This document shows, in pieces, positions 19,011-27,422 of a stretch of DNA of 64,000 nt (position 1 is the first letter of the stretch; each line of letters opens with the position of its first letter). Under the pieces are notes generated by a model that made no database searches, was not told the origin of the DNA, and saw only the letters and a list, made by a program, of their open reading frames with translations. The position numbers were made by a program, and so were the translations under genes. This DNA is from Rickettsiella endosymbiont of Aleochara curtula (GTDB lineage: Bacteria > Pseudomonadota > Gammaproteobacteria > Diplorickettsiales > Diplorickettsiaceae). The stretch is from assembly GCF_964030935.1 (NCBI RefSeq), contig NZ_OZ034990.1, positions 620,001-684,000 on the forward strand, read 5' to 3'.

Positions 19011-22000
19011 TTACGCCGATGTTTTGACTACATCGGGTTTGCTCCACGAGCCAGTAATGTGATAGGAAGTCTCAGCAATTTTCTGTACCGTAGAACCTAA
19101 TACTGCATTAGCCAACCAAGCGACTACGCCAGCAACTGGACCACCGGCCAAGCCGACTATCACCGGTAAACTGGAGGTAAAATGCGGCACCACTTTAATG
19201 ACTAAATCATAATCCTTATTCAGCATACCAATTCGGCCAGCAATACTTATCGAAGCAACGGGACCTTCTATCGTCACATCACGCGTGATGGCATTACCGT
19301 TTCTTAACGTAAAATTGCCTTGTATATTGGTAAAATCAAAACCTTTGGTTTTTAAATCACTAAAATCCAGCTGCAAGCGTTTAGTTAAACTTTGTATACT
19401 TAAAAAAGTAAGTAGTCGGCCAAAATTTAATTTAGCTTCATTACTGGATCCTATGTCAACTATCTGACCATTACTTGCATTAAAAGAAAAATGACCTCTG
19501 AGTTTAGTAAAGCTGAACTGATAGGGAGCCCCCTGCCAATTCAAATTAAAACGCATATGCGCTTGTTCGGCGACGATACTCGCCGGCAAACCCCAACTTC
19601 TTAAAAAGTTGCTTAAATTAGCACTGTCCAATTGTCCGATTAATTCTGTGGAGTTACGTTCTTGAGTATGCCAAGCCCCACTGGCTATGAGATGATAATT
19701 TGCATCGCCAGCATTTAATTCTCTTACTAACACGCCACCTAATATGGGATTTAATTTTAATTGTACCGCTCCAAAATTAATCTCCTTATAACGTACTTCT
19801 CTTGCGTTTAAATTAATTTTCGGTAATTGCTTGAAATTCCAAGTATTGGTTTCATTAGACTCAATCGACGAATCTAAATTGATAACGTCAAAATTTGCTA
19901 GGATAGGTTGTAAATTACTATTCGGTATCAAAACCGTTCCTTTGGCGGTTTGATTATCAATACTGAAACGCCAACCATTTTGTTCGGGTTTTAAATTGGT
20001 CAGGATATCATCATAATGAATAGTAATTTGCAGATTCGGTGTGGAATGAATTGCCAACTCTATGGGCTTCTTCCATAAAATTCCAGTTAATTTTTCCGCT
20101 GATACACCGTCCTGGTTAAAAGTGAAGGGTCCGGTTAATTGATCTAATTGAATATCATGCGCTGGAATTTTCAATTTAGCATTTTCTGTGTGTGCTTGGC
20201 CCAATAAATTTAATTTTTGTTTTCCTGATTCCAGAGGAATGGCCATTTGCAAACTAAGTTGTAAAGGGCCTGTCAGTATTAAATTTTTTAATTGACCTAG
20301 TGTTCCTTTTGCAAGCGGTGTAGCCACTAAAAAAGCTTGGCCTTTTTCTAAACGTGTATTCATTTCGCCGCTATCAATATGTAATACGGCCTGCACGTTT
20401 TTCTTAATAATGGGTATATTAGCTTTAATACTTTTTAAGCTTATATTCAGCAATTCTGCCGTATCGACTAAGACTTGCATTTGCCGACCCGAAAAAATAA
20501 GTTCTCCATCAACTTTTTTCAAACTTGGCCAAGCGTGCTGGTAGTTTAAATTAGCATCGGTTATTTGCGTATCAACTAAAAAAGTTCCGTTATGTTGATC
20601 GAAAGGAAATTGATTCACGGGTCCTTGTAACACTAAACTGCCTAAACCTGAACCTTTATTAATAGCCGTACTAAGCCAATGTTTAAGTTCTGGACCTAAT
20701 AGTGTTTGCGGCAAATAATAAGCAATATGCGTCGAATTATGTATTTTCACATGGGCTAATAAACTTATTTGCGACTGACTGGCGAGTTGAGGAATTAACC
20801 AGGAAAACTGTGAATTAACCGCTATATCCTGATTAGTTGCTTCAAATTGTGGGGCTTGTACGATCCATTCCCCATTTTTTTGCTGCCAATTCACTTGACT
20901 GGTTAAGCTATCCAAATGTATCGGCGCTTTAAATAGCTTATTAAAATCTATGCTGCAATCATTGGCATGCACAATAATATTTCCCATCGCAGGGGTCATA
21001 TGCAGAAAAGCGTCTAACCCTTGGACTCCTGGAATTTTTTGCCAGGCTTGCATACCAAAATCATGAACTATCGCATCAATACTCCAATTATCTTGCTGCG
21101 TAGTTTGCCAAAGTAAATGCGTGGAAAAAGGTGAAAAAGCCATGCTAGGTTGCTTATCAAGCTTAATTGATGCTGTCTGTAAACTACTGATCAAGGCTTG
21201 AAATTGCGTAAAATGATCAAATTGCCAATTGGCCCATATTTTAAAATTAGCTCTTGCGTTTTGCAGTTGCCATGTGGGTTTCCATAGCTTTAACCATCGA
21301 TCCAGTAAAACATTTTCGCCATGTAAATAAATAGGTCCACTCAGATGATGCTGCGAAGAGGATAAGGGAGACCCTTTCAGATCGACTTTAAAACTAAATT
21401 CAGAAACTTTTTCTTGTACAAAACCTAAACGACCACTTAATTGATGTTGATCACCGCTGTTTTTTAATAGCAAAATTATTCGCATCGGTGGCCAAGTCGG
21501 ACCTGATTTTGGGTAAAATTTTAAACCGACATTATCTAAACTTAATTGCGGTTCTGCTAAAAACCAAGCGATCAATTCATTCGTGGCATTCGAATTAGAT
21601 GTGGAAGATTGATCGAATAATGTGCTAATTCCGGTAAAAACCAATTGATCATCTTTAGTTTGGTGTGCTACTAATTCAATCCCATTGACACTTATTGCCC
21701 CTAATTTAATACTTCCACTCACTAAGCTATGAAAGATATCAATCGCTATATTTAGCTGTCTTACGCTTAATAAAGGATGGGTCCGCGTGTCATCCCAAAT
21801 TACGACATCAGTACCGTGAAAAATAGGTGTTAAACCCTGCCACGCTACAGAGAATTGCTTAATTTGTACCGGTTTGTGCAATACTTTAGCCGCTAAGTCA
21901 GAAACTCCTTGTGCTTGTTTGTTTAGGTAAGGAGTTAAAGCTCGTCCTGTAACGACTACCAGGGCAAAAAAAACGATACTACTCGTTAAAAATACGATGA

Positions 22001-22034
22001 GTAAGCGTGATAGTGAATACAGGAATTGTTTCAT
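19011..22034 (-). CDS. yhdP: YhdP-family AsmA-like envelope lipid-transport protein
   Basis: A 1007-residue protein with one N-terminal membrane helix (LLIVFLTSSIVFFALVVVTG, about 11-30) and a long beta-rich periplasmic body of the AsmA-like class. The C-terminal block GPVASISIAGRIGMLNKDYD then VVPHFTSSLPVIVGLAGGPV is characteristic of YhdP. In E. coli YhdP helps move phospholipid to the outer membrane with TamB and YdbH. This copy is shorter than the E. coli protein (about 1270 residues), so some repeated beta-strand modules are missing from the middle. The neighbouring tldD supports orthology. A short upstream spacer (22035-22238) probably holds its promoter. Confidence 0.88.
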   Translation of the reverse strand: MKQFLYSLSRLLIVFLTSSIVFFALVVVTGRALTPYLNKQAQGVSDLAAKVLHKPVQIKQFSVAWQGLTPIFHGTDVVIWDDTRTHPLLSVRQLNIAIDIFHSLVSGSIKLGAISVNGIELVAHQTKDDQLVFTGISTLFDQSSTSNSNATNELIAWFLAEPQLSLDNVGLKFYPKSGPTWPPMRIILLLKNSGDQHQLSGRLGFVQEKVSEFSFKVDLKGSPLSSSQHHLSGPIYLHGENVLLDRWLKLWKPTWQLQNARANFKIWANWQFDHFTQFQALISSLQTASIKLDKQPSMAFSPFSTHLLWQTTQQDNWSIDAIVHDFGMQAWQKIPGVQGLDAFLHMTPAMGNIIVHANDCSIDFNKLFKAPIHLDSLTSQVNWQQKNGEWIVQAPQFEATNQDIAVNSQFSWLIPQLASQSQISLLAHVKIHNSTHIAYYLPQTLLGPELKHWLSTAINKGSGLGSLVLQGPVNQFPFDQHNGTFLVDTQITDANLNYQHAWPSLKKVDGELIFSGRQMQVLVDTAELLNISLKSIKANIPIIKKNVQAVLHIDSGEMNTRLEKGQAFLVATPLAKGTLGQLKNLILTGPLQLSLQMAIPLESGKQKLNLLGQAHTENAKLKIPAHDIQLDQLTGPFTFNQDGVSAEKLTGILWKKPIELAIHSTPNLQITIHYDDILTNLKPEQNGWRFSIDNQTAKGTVLIPNSNLQPILANFDVINLDSSIESNETNTWNFKQLPKINLNAREVRYKEINFGAVQLKLNPILGGVLVRELNAGDANYHLIASGAWHTQERNSTELIGQLDSANLSNFLRSWGLPASIVAEQAHMRFNLNWQGAPYQFSFTKLRGHFSFNASNGQIVDIGSSNEAKLNFGRLLTFLSIQSLTKRLQLDFSDLKTKGFDFTNIQGNFTLRNGNAITRDVTIEGPVASISIAGRIGMLNKDYDLVIKVVPHFTSSLPVIVGLAGGPVAGVVAWLANAVLGSTVQKIAETSYHITGSWSKPDVVKTSA

Positions 22035-22166
22035 TCGATGAAAGCCAAGAAAAATGAATATCGAGCGCTAGCAGCTATAAAATACCAACATTTTAAACTG
22101 TAAAAATTATTAAATGCTTTATTAGATGATGGTGCGTCAACATACCTATTAGCACCAAGATGTGCA

Positions 22167-22182
22167 ATGAGTATATACTCAT
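22167..22182. repeat. Perfect 16-bp palindrome (ATGAGTAT/ATACTCAT)
   Basis: A perfect palindrome in the 204-bp divergent spacer between yhdP (minus) and the GT2 gene (plus). Its half-site TATACTCAT equals the outer end of the R1 repeat family, so it may be two abutted R1 ends left by a deletion, or an operator serving both divergent genes. The sequence does not decide. Confidence 0.5.
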
Positions 22183-22238
22183 TATACTTTAAAACACTTT
22201 AAATTTTTTGTTTTTTTAATGCCCTTGCTAATCAACTG

Positions 22239-23075
22239 ATGAAAAACAATCTGTCTGCAAAATCACCCAGTATTTCTGTCATTGTGACTACCTACAATCG
22301 TCCCGATGCCTTGCATTTAGTTTTGTTGGCCTTAGCACAACAAACACAGTTACCTAATCAAGTCATCGTCGCTGACGATGGCTCCACCGATGAAACGCGG
22401 TTATTAATTGGCCAATTACAAAATCAACTTAATTATCCGCTGCAACATGTTTGGCAAAAAGATGAAGGCTTTCAAGCCGCTAAAATCCGCAATAAAGCGG
22501 CTCTAAGCGCCAATCACAATTATCTTATTTTTCTGGATGGCGACTGTATACCCTTTCCAGATTTTATCGAAAAACACCGTTTATTGGCCGAGCCAGATTG
22601 GTTTGTTTCTGGACATCGTATTTTACTAGAAAAGAAATTGACGCAAAAAATTCTGCAAGGACTTTTACCTATTTATAAAGACTCAACGCTACAATGGCTA
22701 TCGCACTATTTTAATCGCCAGTCGAATCGTCTATTTCCTTTACTTCGCATCCGATTAAATAAATTACGCAAATTACACGCTAAACATTGGCAAGGAGCAA
22801 AAAGTTGTAATTTAGGTCTATGGAAAGCAGATTTTTTGAGCGTCAATGGTTTTGACGAAAGTTTTATCGGGTGGGGCTATGAAGATTCGGATTTAGTCAT
22901 ACGTTTAATTTGCGCCGACATTTATCGTAAATCTGGAAAATTCGCCATACCGGTTATTCATTTATGGCATCAACAAAATGATCGCGAAAAAGAGCACATC
23001 AATCTCAATTTACTCAAGCAAATAACTGAAAACCAACGAATTCGTGCAAAAATTGGCTTGGACAATTCAAATTAA
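22239..23075 (+). CDS. Family 2 glycosyltransferase
   Basis: A 278-residue GT2 enzyme. The N-terminal GT-A fold opens with SVIVTTYNRPDALHLVLLAL and VIVADDGSTDETR (UDP-sugar binding Asp residues). FLDGDCIPFPDFIEKH is the DxD region near residue 100, and GFDESFIGWGYEDSDLVIRL (about residues 206-225) is the glycosyltransferase 7C-type galactosyl/GalNAc-binding segment seen in chondroitin- and capsule-type enzymes. No membrane helix is present. It is the only plus-strand gene in the first 31 kb. Its TAA overlaps the waaL stop in a shared TTAA (23072-23075). Presumed LPS outer-core or O-chain transferase. Confidence 0.83.
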   Translation: MKNNLSAKSPSISVIVTTYNRPDALHLVLLALAQQTQLPNQVIVADDGSTDETRLLIGQLQNQLNYPLQHVWQKDEGFQAAKIRNKAALSANHNYLIFLDGDCIPFPDFIEKHRLLAEPDWFVSGHRILLEKKLTQKILQGLLPIYKDSTLQWLSHYFNRQSNRLFPLLRIRLNKLRKLHAKHWQGAKSCNLGLWKADFLSVNGFDESFIGWGYEDSDLVIRLICADIYRKSGKFAIPVIHLWHQQNDREKEHINLNLLKQITENQRIRAKIGLDNSN

Positions 23076-24280
23076 GTTGATTTAAAAGTTAAGCCTGCAA
23101 ATAATAAAGCAGTAAAAATAACATAAAAACAACCTTGCGTGACATCCATTAGCCATGAATTAAACAATGAACCGACTGCTATAGATACCAATACTGCTTG
23201 GGCAAAATATTGACGCAAGCCCTGTAAACGCAAGCTTGTCCAGGCATGCACAATAAACATGCCTAATAAAATAACCAAACCTACTAAGCCAAATTGAACG
23301 GCAATATTAAGATATTCATTATGCGGATTTTTGGTAGCAAATTGTTTATCTTGTGTAAGCGCTAAATAATCCTGCGCAAAACTCCCAGTACCCGTTCCTA
23401 TCCAAGGATGTGCTTTTAATAGTTTCAAACTATTATGATAAAACTCTAATCGTAAGCCTACCGAAGTAGCAAAACTTCCATGTTCATATTGTGTAATTTC
23501 GCTATGCGCTAAATTGAAGCGCTGCTTAAAATTAGCTGGTAAAAATAATAAGCCACCACATAAAAAAATTGAAATTAGCAGTCCCGCTAATAAACCTTTC
23601 CAAGTATAGAGTTGACACGCTAATAACAGCATTAAACTAAATAACACCACATAACCGGAACGACTCAGATTAATAAATAACACATTATAAGTCGCTAATA
23701 AAAACAAGATAACAAACAACCATCGCCAAGCATTTTTGATTGAGAATGCAAACACCGCAGAGCAATAACTGCTAAATGCTAGTAAAAAGCCGGTAAAAAT
23801 ATGATCTTTAAACACGCCAGAATCAGAACCAAAGCGATGTAGTAAATCACTATGTCCAAAAAATTTTATGAAAGAAAATAGCAGTGTTATACTTGCCGCT
23901 ACTAAAAATGCAAAAAAAGCAGTAGTCGCGGTTTTTTCGTTTCGAAACGTACTAAACAAAAAAAATCCTAGCAAAAATTTACTGTATTTTGTTAATGTAT
24001 GTAAGCCTACCGATCGTGGCACCGTGGTATAACTAAGCCCTATTAGAAATAGCGCAAAAAATATTATAAACATTAACGCCATCGGGTTATAACGCAGAAT
24101 TAGATATTTTTCATGCCAATTTCCGGCTAATAAACAACAAAGCACAGTCACCGAGAAAAAAACCATCAACGCCGCCGTAGATAGTGGTAATACAAATGCA
24201 GTCACTACGGCAAAAATTTGACTGAGTCGTTGAAAATAATCTCTGAGTGGACGAGATGGCGTCAATACATCAACTGACAT
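23072..24280 (-). CDS. waaL: O-antigen ligase / polymerase-type membrane protein (WaaL-like)
   Basis: A 402-residue protein with 10-12 hydrophobic segments. The large periplasmic loop (about 240-325) carries the Wzy_C features: GLRLEFYHNSLKLLKAHPWI, GTGTGSF and the conserved His in KNPHNEYLNIAVQFGLVGL. INLSRSGYVV, with its Arg, precedes the loop. WaaL joins polyprenyl-linked O-antigen to lipid A-core on the periplasmic face. A Wzy polymerase has the same fold, so the call rests partly on the neighbouring core glycosyltransferases. It overlaps the next gene upstream (24270-25037) by 11 bases, which indicates co-translation. Confidence 0.8.
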   Translation of the reverse strand: MSVDVLTPSRPLRDYFQRLSQIFAVVTAFVLPLSTAALMVFFSVTVLCCLLAGNWHEKYLILRYNPMALMFIIFFALFLIGLSYTTVPRSVGLHTLTKYSKFLLGFFLFSTFRNEKTATTAFFAFLVAASITLLFSFIKFFGHSDLLHRFGSDSGVFKDHIFTGFLLAFSSYCSAVFAFSIKNAWRWLFVILFLLATYNVLFINLSRSGYVVLFSLMLLLACQLYTWKGLLAGLLISIFLCGGLLFLPANFKQRFNLAHSEITQYEHGSFATSVGLRLEFYHNSLKLLKAHPWIGTGTGSFAQDYLALTQDKQFATKNPHNEYLNIAVQFGLVGLVILLGMFIVHAWTSLRLQGLRQYFAQAVLVSIAVGSLFNSWLMDVTQGCFYVIFTALLFAGLTFKST

Positions 24281-25037
24281 GGTTTTTCCTATGATAAAGA
24301 TAGATTAATTTTACATAACGATAAAAAACACCTAAAGCATTCGAGATTGCCAATATAAAACCTTCGCGACCATCCAAAAAACCTAAACGTATTAAATAAC
24401 CGCGAATAAAACACCAAGTCGCATGTAGAATAGCTTTGAAGATATTGGATTTTTTGTGTTGTTGATAGGCCATTTGCGCAGTTAAGCTTGAATAATGTTC
24501 TAGTTTCAGTAACACTTGGCTAATAGTTTTCATCGTATTGTGAAAAATAACCTGATTTAATTCCCCTAAATGTAAATATCCATTTAGATTTTCATGAATA
24601 CTTGCAGGTGTAAAACGTATATGCGGTAAACGACGAAATAATCTTACAATGCTATCCCTACTCCAATCTCCATGGCGAATTTTTTTCCCGCAAAAAAAAG
24701 AAATTCTTTTAATGGCATAAGCATCATTTTGATCTTTATTATTAGAAATAATCTGTTTTATTTCTTCAATTAAACTATCACTTAAATATTCATCTGCATC
24801 TATGGATAACACCCATTTACCTTGGGCTTTATCTAAAGCTCGATTTTTTTGCATGCCAAATCCTGGCCAGTCGGTTAAAAAAACATTCTGCGTATATTGC
24901 CGACAAATTTCTAAAGTATTATCTTGGCTACCTGAGTCCAAAATAATAATCTCATCCGCCCATTTTACAGACTCCAAACAACGTTGGATATCTATCGCCA
25001 CATCTTTTACTATCACAATTACACTTAACGCTAGCAT
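24270..25037 (-). CDS. LPS core family 2 glycosyltransferase, WaaE/KdtX/LgtF-like
   Basis: A 255-residue GT2 enzyme. It opens with LSVIVIVKDVAIDIQRCLES and WADEIIILDSGSQDNTLEI, the signature of the WaaE/KdtX/LgtF branch. VLSIDADEYLSD is the DxD metal site (about residue 90). RLFRRLPHIRFTPASIHENL and a C-terminal amphipathic region (GYLIRLGFLDGREGFILAI) are also typical. This branch adds a beta-1,4-glucose (or similar) to heptose I of the inner core at the cytoplasmic membrane. Overlap with waaL places it in an LPS operon. The exact linkage is inferred from family membership. Confidence 0.83.
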   Translation of the reverse strand: MLALSVIVIVKDVAIDIQRCLESVKWADEIIILDSGSQDNTLEICRQYTQNVFLTDWPGFGMQKNRALDKAQGKWVLSIDADEYLSDSLIEEIKQIISNNKDQNDAYAIKRISFFCGKKIRHGDWSRDSIVRLFRRLPHIRFTPASIHENLNGYLHLGELNQVIFHNTMKTISQVLLKLEHYSSLTAQMAYQQHKKSNIFKAILHATWCFIRGYLIRLGFLDGREGFILAISNALGVFYRYVKLIYLYHRKNHVS

Positions 25038-25245
25038 ATAAATTTTAAAAAAGCTTAGAAAGCTGCAGAATATACCATATACTCATTAGGTAGGTATCGC
25101 TGGTATGTTAATCACGGGAAACGAGTAAAAAAATTACCTATGGTGAAGCGAATATAATAAGCGAGCCATTCATGGATTGCCACACACCTACGGTGCTCGC
25201 AATGACGACCAATATTTTACGTGCTCGCAATGACGAGGAATGTGA
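25038..25245. other. Spacer between the GT9 and GT2 glycosyltransferase genes
   Basis: A 208-bp spacer. The first part (25062-25090) contains TATACTCAT, the end motif of repeat R1, without the rest of the element. The remainder is occupied by a copy of repeat R2. A run of seven A (25126-25132) reads as a T-run on the minus strand about 20 bases beyond the R2 copy. Confidence 0.5.
25146..25236. repeat. R2 repeat copy with duplicated 3' end
   Basis: A divergent copy of the R2 hairpin family just downstream of the GT9 gene. The core resembles other copies (GGATTGCCACACACCTACGG then GCTCGCAATGACG). The terminal segment CGTGCTCGCAATGACGA appears a second time 28 bases on, ending near 25236. The 5' arm is degenerate (GCGAGCCATTCATGG). 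On the minus strand a T-run follows further downstream, so it may end transcription from the GT9 gene. Confidence 0.7.
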
Positions 25246-26337
25246 TTATACAGAGGGAATATCCTGTTGATTAATTAATAATCTGACTTTATTAATCACT
25301 TGTTCGGCGGTTAATTTTTCCAAACATTGGCTACGGCTTCGAATATGTTGATCACAACCTTCTTGGAAACAAGGAACACAAGCTCCAGAACCTTGCATTA
25401 AGTAAACGTTGTTTCTATGTTGCGATCCGACACGAACAAATGGATTGCTTAGTGTCCATGCTTTTGGCCAGGGCCCCCATTTTACTGGATTGCTCGGACC
25501 AAATAATGCCATGGTTGGAATGCCTAACGCAGCCGCCATATGTGTTACCACAGTGTCCGGACCAATATAAATTTTAGCCCTACTCAATAAGAAACCGAGT
25601 TGATTCAAGCTAAAATGACCCACCCTATTAATAGCCCCTTCGGGCAGTCTATCCAGCAACTCATCCGCCATTTTTTCTTCTGATTCGTTTTTATCTCCGG
25701 TTAAAACAATGGTATACCCGACTTGTAATAACCAATTCGCTATACCTATCCAACCTTCTTTAACCCATTCTTTATAAGAAAATTTAGGACGCAGATGCAA
25801 AATAGCTAATTTTTTATTCATATCAACGAGTTGCATTACTTTCTCGGAATCTTTTTCCTGCCAAGCAATTACAATGTCCGGACAAAGTTTTAACTGTAAA
25901 ATTTCTGCCAATCGTAAATTCATTAATACGGTATGCGTAGAAATATTATCAAATTCTACGGCTTCGGTGAGTAATAGACGTTTCCACCAGCGACTCTTAT
26001 CTGTACCTAACATACCGATGCGATAATTGGCGGCACAATAAGCATAGAGCGTCGCTTTATCTCCAGTTAAGGTCGATACCGCCATATCATACGCACGAAA
26101 AATCTTTTTTATTAATTGGCAATGTTGAAAAAAATCCGGATGTTCGGCAACACTAATAATATTATGAATATCAGGATTTGCACTGAGTAGTGACTCGGTC
26201 CCTTTAAAAACTAACAAATCAATCTTAGCTTCTGGCCAATGACGTTTAAAGGTTCGAATTAAGGGGGTAACGAGCAAAACATCGCCAATACGACGAATGC
26301 AAATAATTAAAAGCCTTCCTGGCGGTGATTTGCGCAT
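25246..26337 (-). CDS. Family 9 glycosyltransferase (LPS heptosyltransferase)
   Basis: A 363-residue GT9 enzyme. RLLIICIRRIGDVLLVTPLI (about 8-27) is the start of the heptosyltransferase fold, with the ADP-heptose/acceptor loop in RRIGD. The C-terminal domain has IYIGPDTVVTHMAAALGIPT and ALFGPSNPVKWGPWP, diagnostic of the WaaC/WaaF/WaaQ family. A Cys-containing loop (GSGACVPCFQEGCDQHIRS) resembles WaaQ and RfaQ-like transferases. It adds L,D-heptose to the LPS inner core from ADP-heptose at the inner membrane face. WaaQ (heptosyltransferase III) is the closest guess. It stands alone between repeat-bearing spacers. Confidence 0.85.
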   Translation of the reverse strand: MRKSPPGRLLIICIRRIGDVLLVTPLIRTFKRHWPEAKIDLLVFKGTESLLSANPDIHNIISVAEHPDFFQHCQLIKKIFRAYDMAVSTLTGDKATLYAYCAANYRIGMLGTDKSRWWKRLLLTEAVEFDNISTHTVLMNLRLAEILQLKLCPDIVIAWQEKDSEKVMQLVDMNKKLAILHLRPKFSYKEWVKEGWIGIANWLLQVGYTIVLTGDKNESEEKMADELLDRLPEGAINRVGHFSLNQLGFLLSRAKIYIGPDTVVTHMAAALGIPTMALFGPSNPVKWGPWPKAWTLSNPFVRVGSQHRNNVYLMQGSGACVPCFQEGCDQHIRSRSQCLEKLTAEQVINKVRLLINQQDIPSV

Positions 26338-26369
26338 ATCCCTTTATAAATATTTTTACTTGGCAATAC

Positions 26370-26425
26370 TATACAGATGGCACGCTCGTCATTGAGCGGC
26401 CACTTATTCAAGTGCGAAGCGTATA
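26370..26425 (+). repeat. Degenerate, internally deleted R1 repeat
   Basis: A shortened, decayed member of the R1 family. It begins TATACAG and ends AAGTGCGAAGCGTATA, with ATTGAGCGGCCACTTATTCA matching the 3' third of full copies. The 5' two thirds are missing. It sits between the GT9 start and the small gene at 26430-26639. Confidence 0.55.
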
Positions 26426-26429
26426 ATTC

Positions 26430-26639
26430 TTACGGGTTGTTTTTTGAAATATCAACTTTTACATCGCCAAAGCATTGTATATTATAAAATTCATCTTTTA
26501 AATCTTTAAACCACTTCACTCGAGAGTCAATACCAATAATTTCGCGAATAATTTGAAACATTTCGGCATAATGGTTATTACAGCCAAAATCATGCTCAAA
26601 CTCTGTACCGTCAGATAATACAATCTTTACTTTACTCAT
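26430..26639 (-). CDS. Small hypothetical protein (69 residues)
   Basis: I do not recognise this protein. The start chosen is the ATG at 26637-26639, two bases from the upstream gene's stop and preceded by AAGG six bases away; an upstream ATG at 26669 would overlap the neighbour by 29 bases. The protein starts MSKVKIVLSDGTEFEHDFGC, and a DGTEFEHDFG strand-turn and a C-terminal charged end (DVKVDISKNNP) are visible. It may fold as a small beta-rich domain. It has two Cys residues but no CxxC, and no signal peptide. It forms a two-gene unit with 26641-26889. Confidence 0.6.
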   Translation of the reverse strand: MSKVKIVLSDGTEFEHDFGCNNHYAEMFQIIREIIGIDSRVKWFKDLKDEFYNIQCFGDVKVDISKNNP

Positions 26640-26640
26640 A

Positions 26641-26889
26641 TTAAGCCTTTTTAGGATATGACTTTGCAATCCTTTGTGAGGACCGACCTGTCGCTAAAGT
26701 GATATGTATCGGCAGTATGGTGCTTAGATTGTCCAATAGCCACTTATTTAAGCAGGCATCTTCGCCGCTTAAACTGACATTAATAGGCCTTTCAATATGA
26801 GCCGCTATTTTTGGTGCAATACGTTTTTTAAATGCCGCATTCCCTGAATAGCTTAATAAACTACGCTTGTTACTCGCTTTACTAAACAT
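26641..26889 (-). CDS. Small basic hypothetical protein (82 residues)
   Basis: Not recognised. A strong ribosome site AAGGGGG lies six bases before the ATG, which supports expression. The N-terminus is basic (MFSKASNKRSLLSYSGNAAF, then KKR), and the rest alternates short strands and helices (RPINVSLSGEDACLNKWLLD; IHITLATGRSSQRIAKS). The net positive charge would suit nucleic-acid or membrane-surface binding, but that is a guess. It is followed at one-base spacing by another tiny gene, so the pair could act together (for example as a toxin-antitoxin-sized unit). No known toxin or antitoxin motif is visible. Confidence 0.6.
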   Translation of the reverse strand: MFSKASNKRSLLSYSGNAAFKKRIAPKIAAHIERPINVSLSGEDACLNKWLLDNLSTILPIHITLATGRSSQRIAKSYPKKA

Positions 26890-26926
26890 ATATCCCCCTT
26901 GGAACCATTTTCTTTAGATTGCTGGC

Positions 26927-26961
26927 TATACTCTTCGCACTTAACATTGGCTATGAGTATA
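26927..26961 (-). repeat. Mini R1 repeat (both ends kept, interior deleted)
   Basis: On the minus strand this reads TATACTCATAGCCAATGTTA followed by AGTGCGAAGAGTATA: both R1 ends joined with nearly all of the ~90-bp interior missing. It shows that the ends TATACTC and GAGTATA are the conserved boundaries of the family. Confidence 0.65.
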
Positions 26962-27242
26962 TTTTTAGTTGTTGATGATAATGATTTTTGGAATTAGGCA
27001 ATCTAGATACTTAATCGATACTCATTAAGCTTTGAGCTCTTTTAATTTTTGACTTGAGTGAAGCTTTTATTAGTTAGATTTGGCTAGCATCAGTTTTTCT
27101 GAAAATTTTGATGCATAAATTGTGAAAACAAGTCTTACTAAATATAGTGTTAATTTTTTTTCAAACAACTATATATAGTGTTATATATTTTACTTACGTT
27201 ATTTTATACAATCACGTATAACAATTTTAGCAAAAGATTGCA

Positions 27243-27284
27243 TTATCCACAAGTTTTCAAAGGCTTTTACACAGCTTATACAAC
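27243..27284 (+). promoter_or_regulatory. DnaA box and near-match boxes
   Basis: TTATCCACA at 27243-27251 matches the consensus TTATNCACA at every position. TTTTACACA (27265-27273) has one mismatch and TTATACAAC (27276-27284) two. All lie on the same strand beside an AT-rich tract. Such a cluster can be a replication-origin element, a DnaA-titrating site, or regulatory. Confidence 0.45.
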
Positions 27285-27373
27285 ACGTTACACACTGGTA
27301 AGTAAATTTTTAAACGTAATAATAGAGTTAGCAATAGCTAGTTAAATGAAAAAAAGATACTTGAAAAGAAATA

Positions 27374-27403
27374 ATGTTGACCATTCAAAAGTATGATCAA
27401 CAT
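27374..27403 (-). terminator. Putative terminator hairpin after the amidase gene
   Basis: ATGTTGA and TCAACAT pair as a 7-bp stem, extended by CAT/ATG past one mismatch, with an 8-base loop. It starts about 20 bases after the amidase stop. On the minus strand TATTTCTTTT follows, a modest T-rich tail. Confidence 0.45.
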
Positions 27404-27422
27404 GGTAATGAAAATAAGATTG

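Larger units (their letters stand above)
26890..27422. other. 533-bp AT-rich intergenic region with DnaA-box cluster
   Basis: No ORF of note. Read left to right it holds: a mini R1 repeat (26927-26961); an 11-bp direct repeat ATATAGTGTTA at 27142-27152 and 27173-27183, 31 bp apart; a very AT-rich stretch (27155-27235); a perfect DnaA box TTATCCACA (27243-27251) with weaker look-alikes after it; and a hairpin (27374-27403) just downstream of the amidase stop. It is the longest gene-free stretch in the window. Confidence 0.6.

Noticed and set aside
25062-25236. CRISPR array from the repeated GTGCTCGCAATGACGA
   Set aside because: Only two units with one irregular spacer, explained as a partial duplication of the R2 end; no cas genes nearby.
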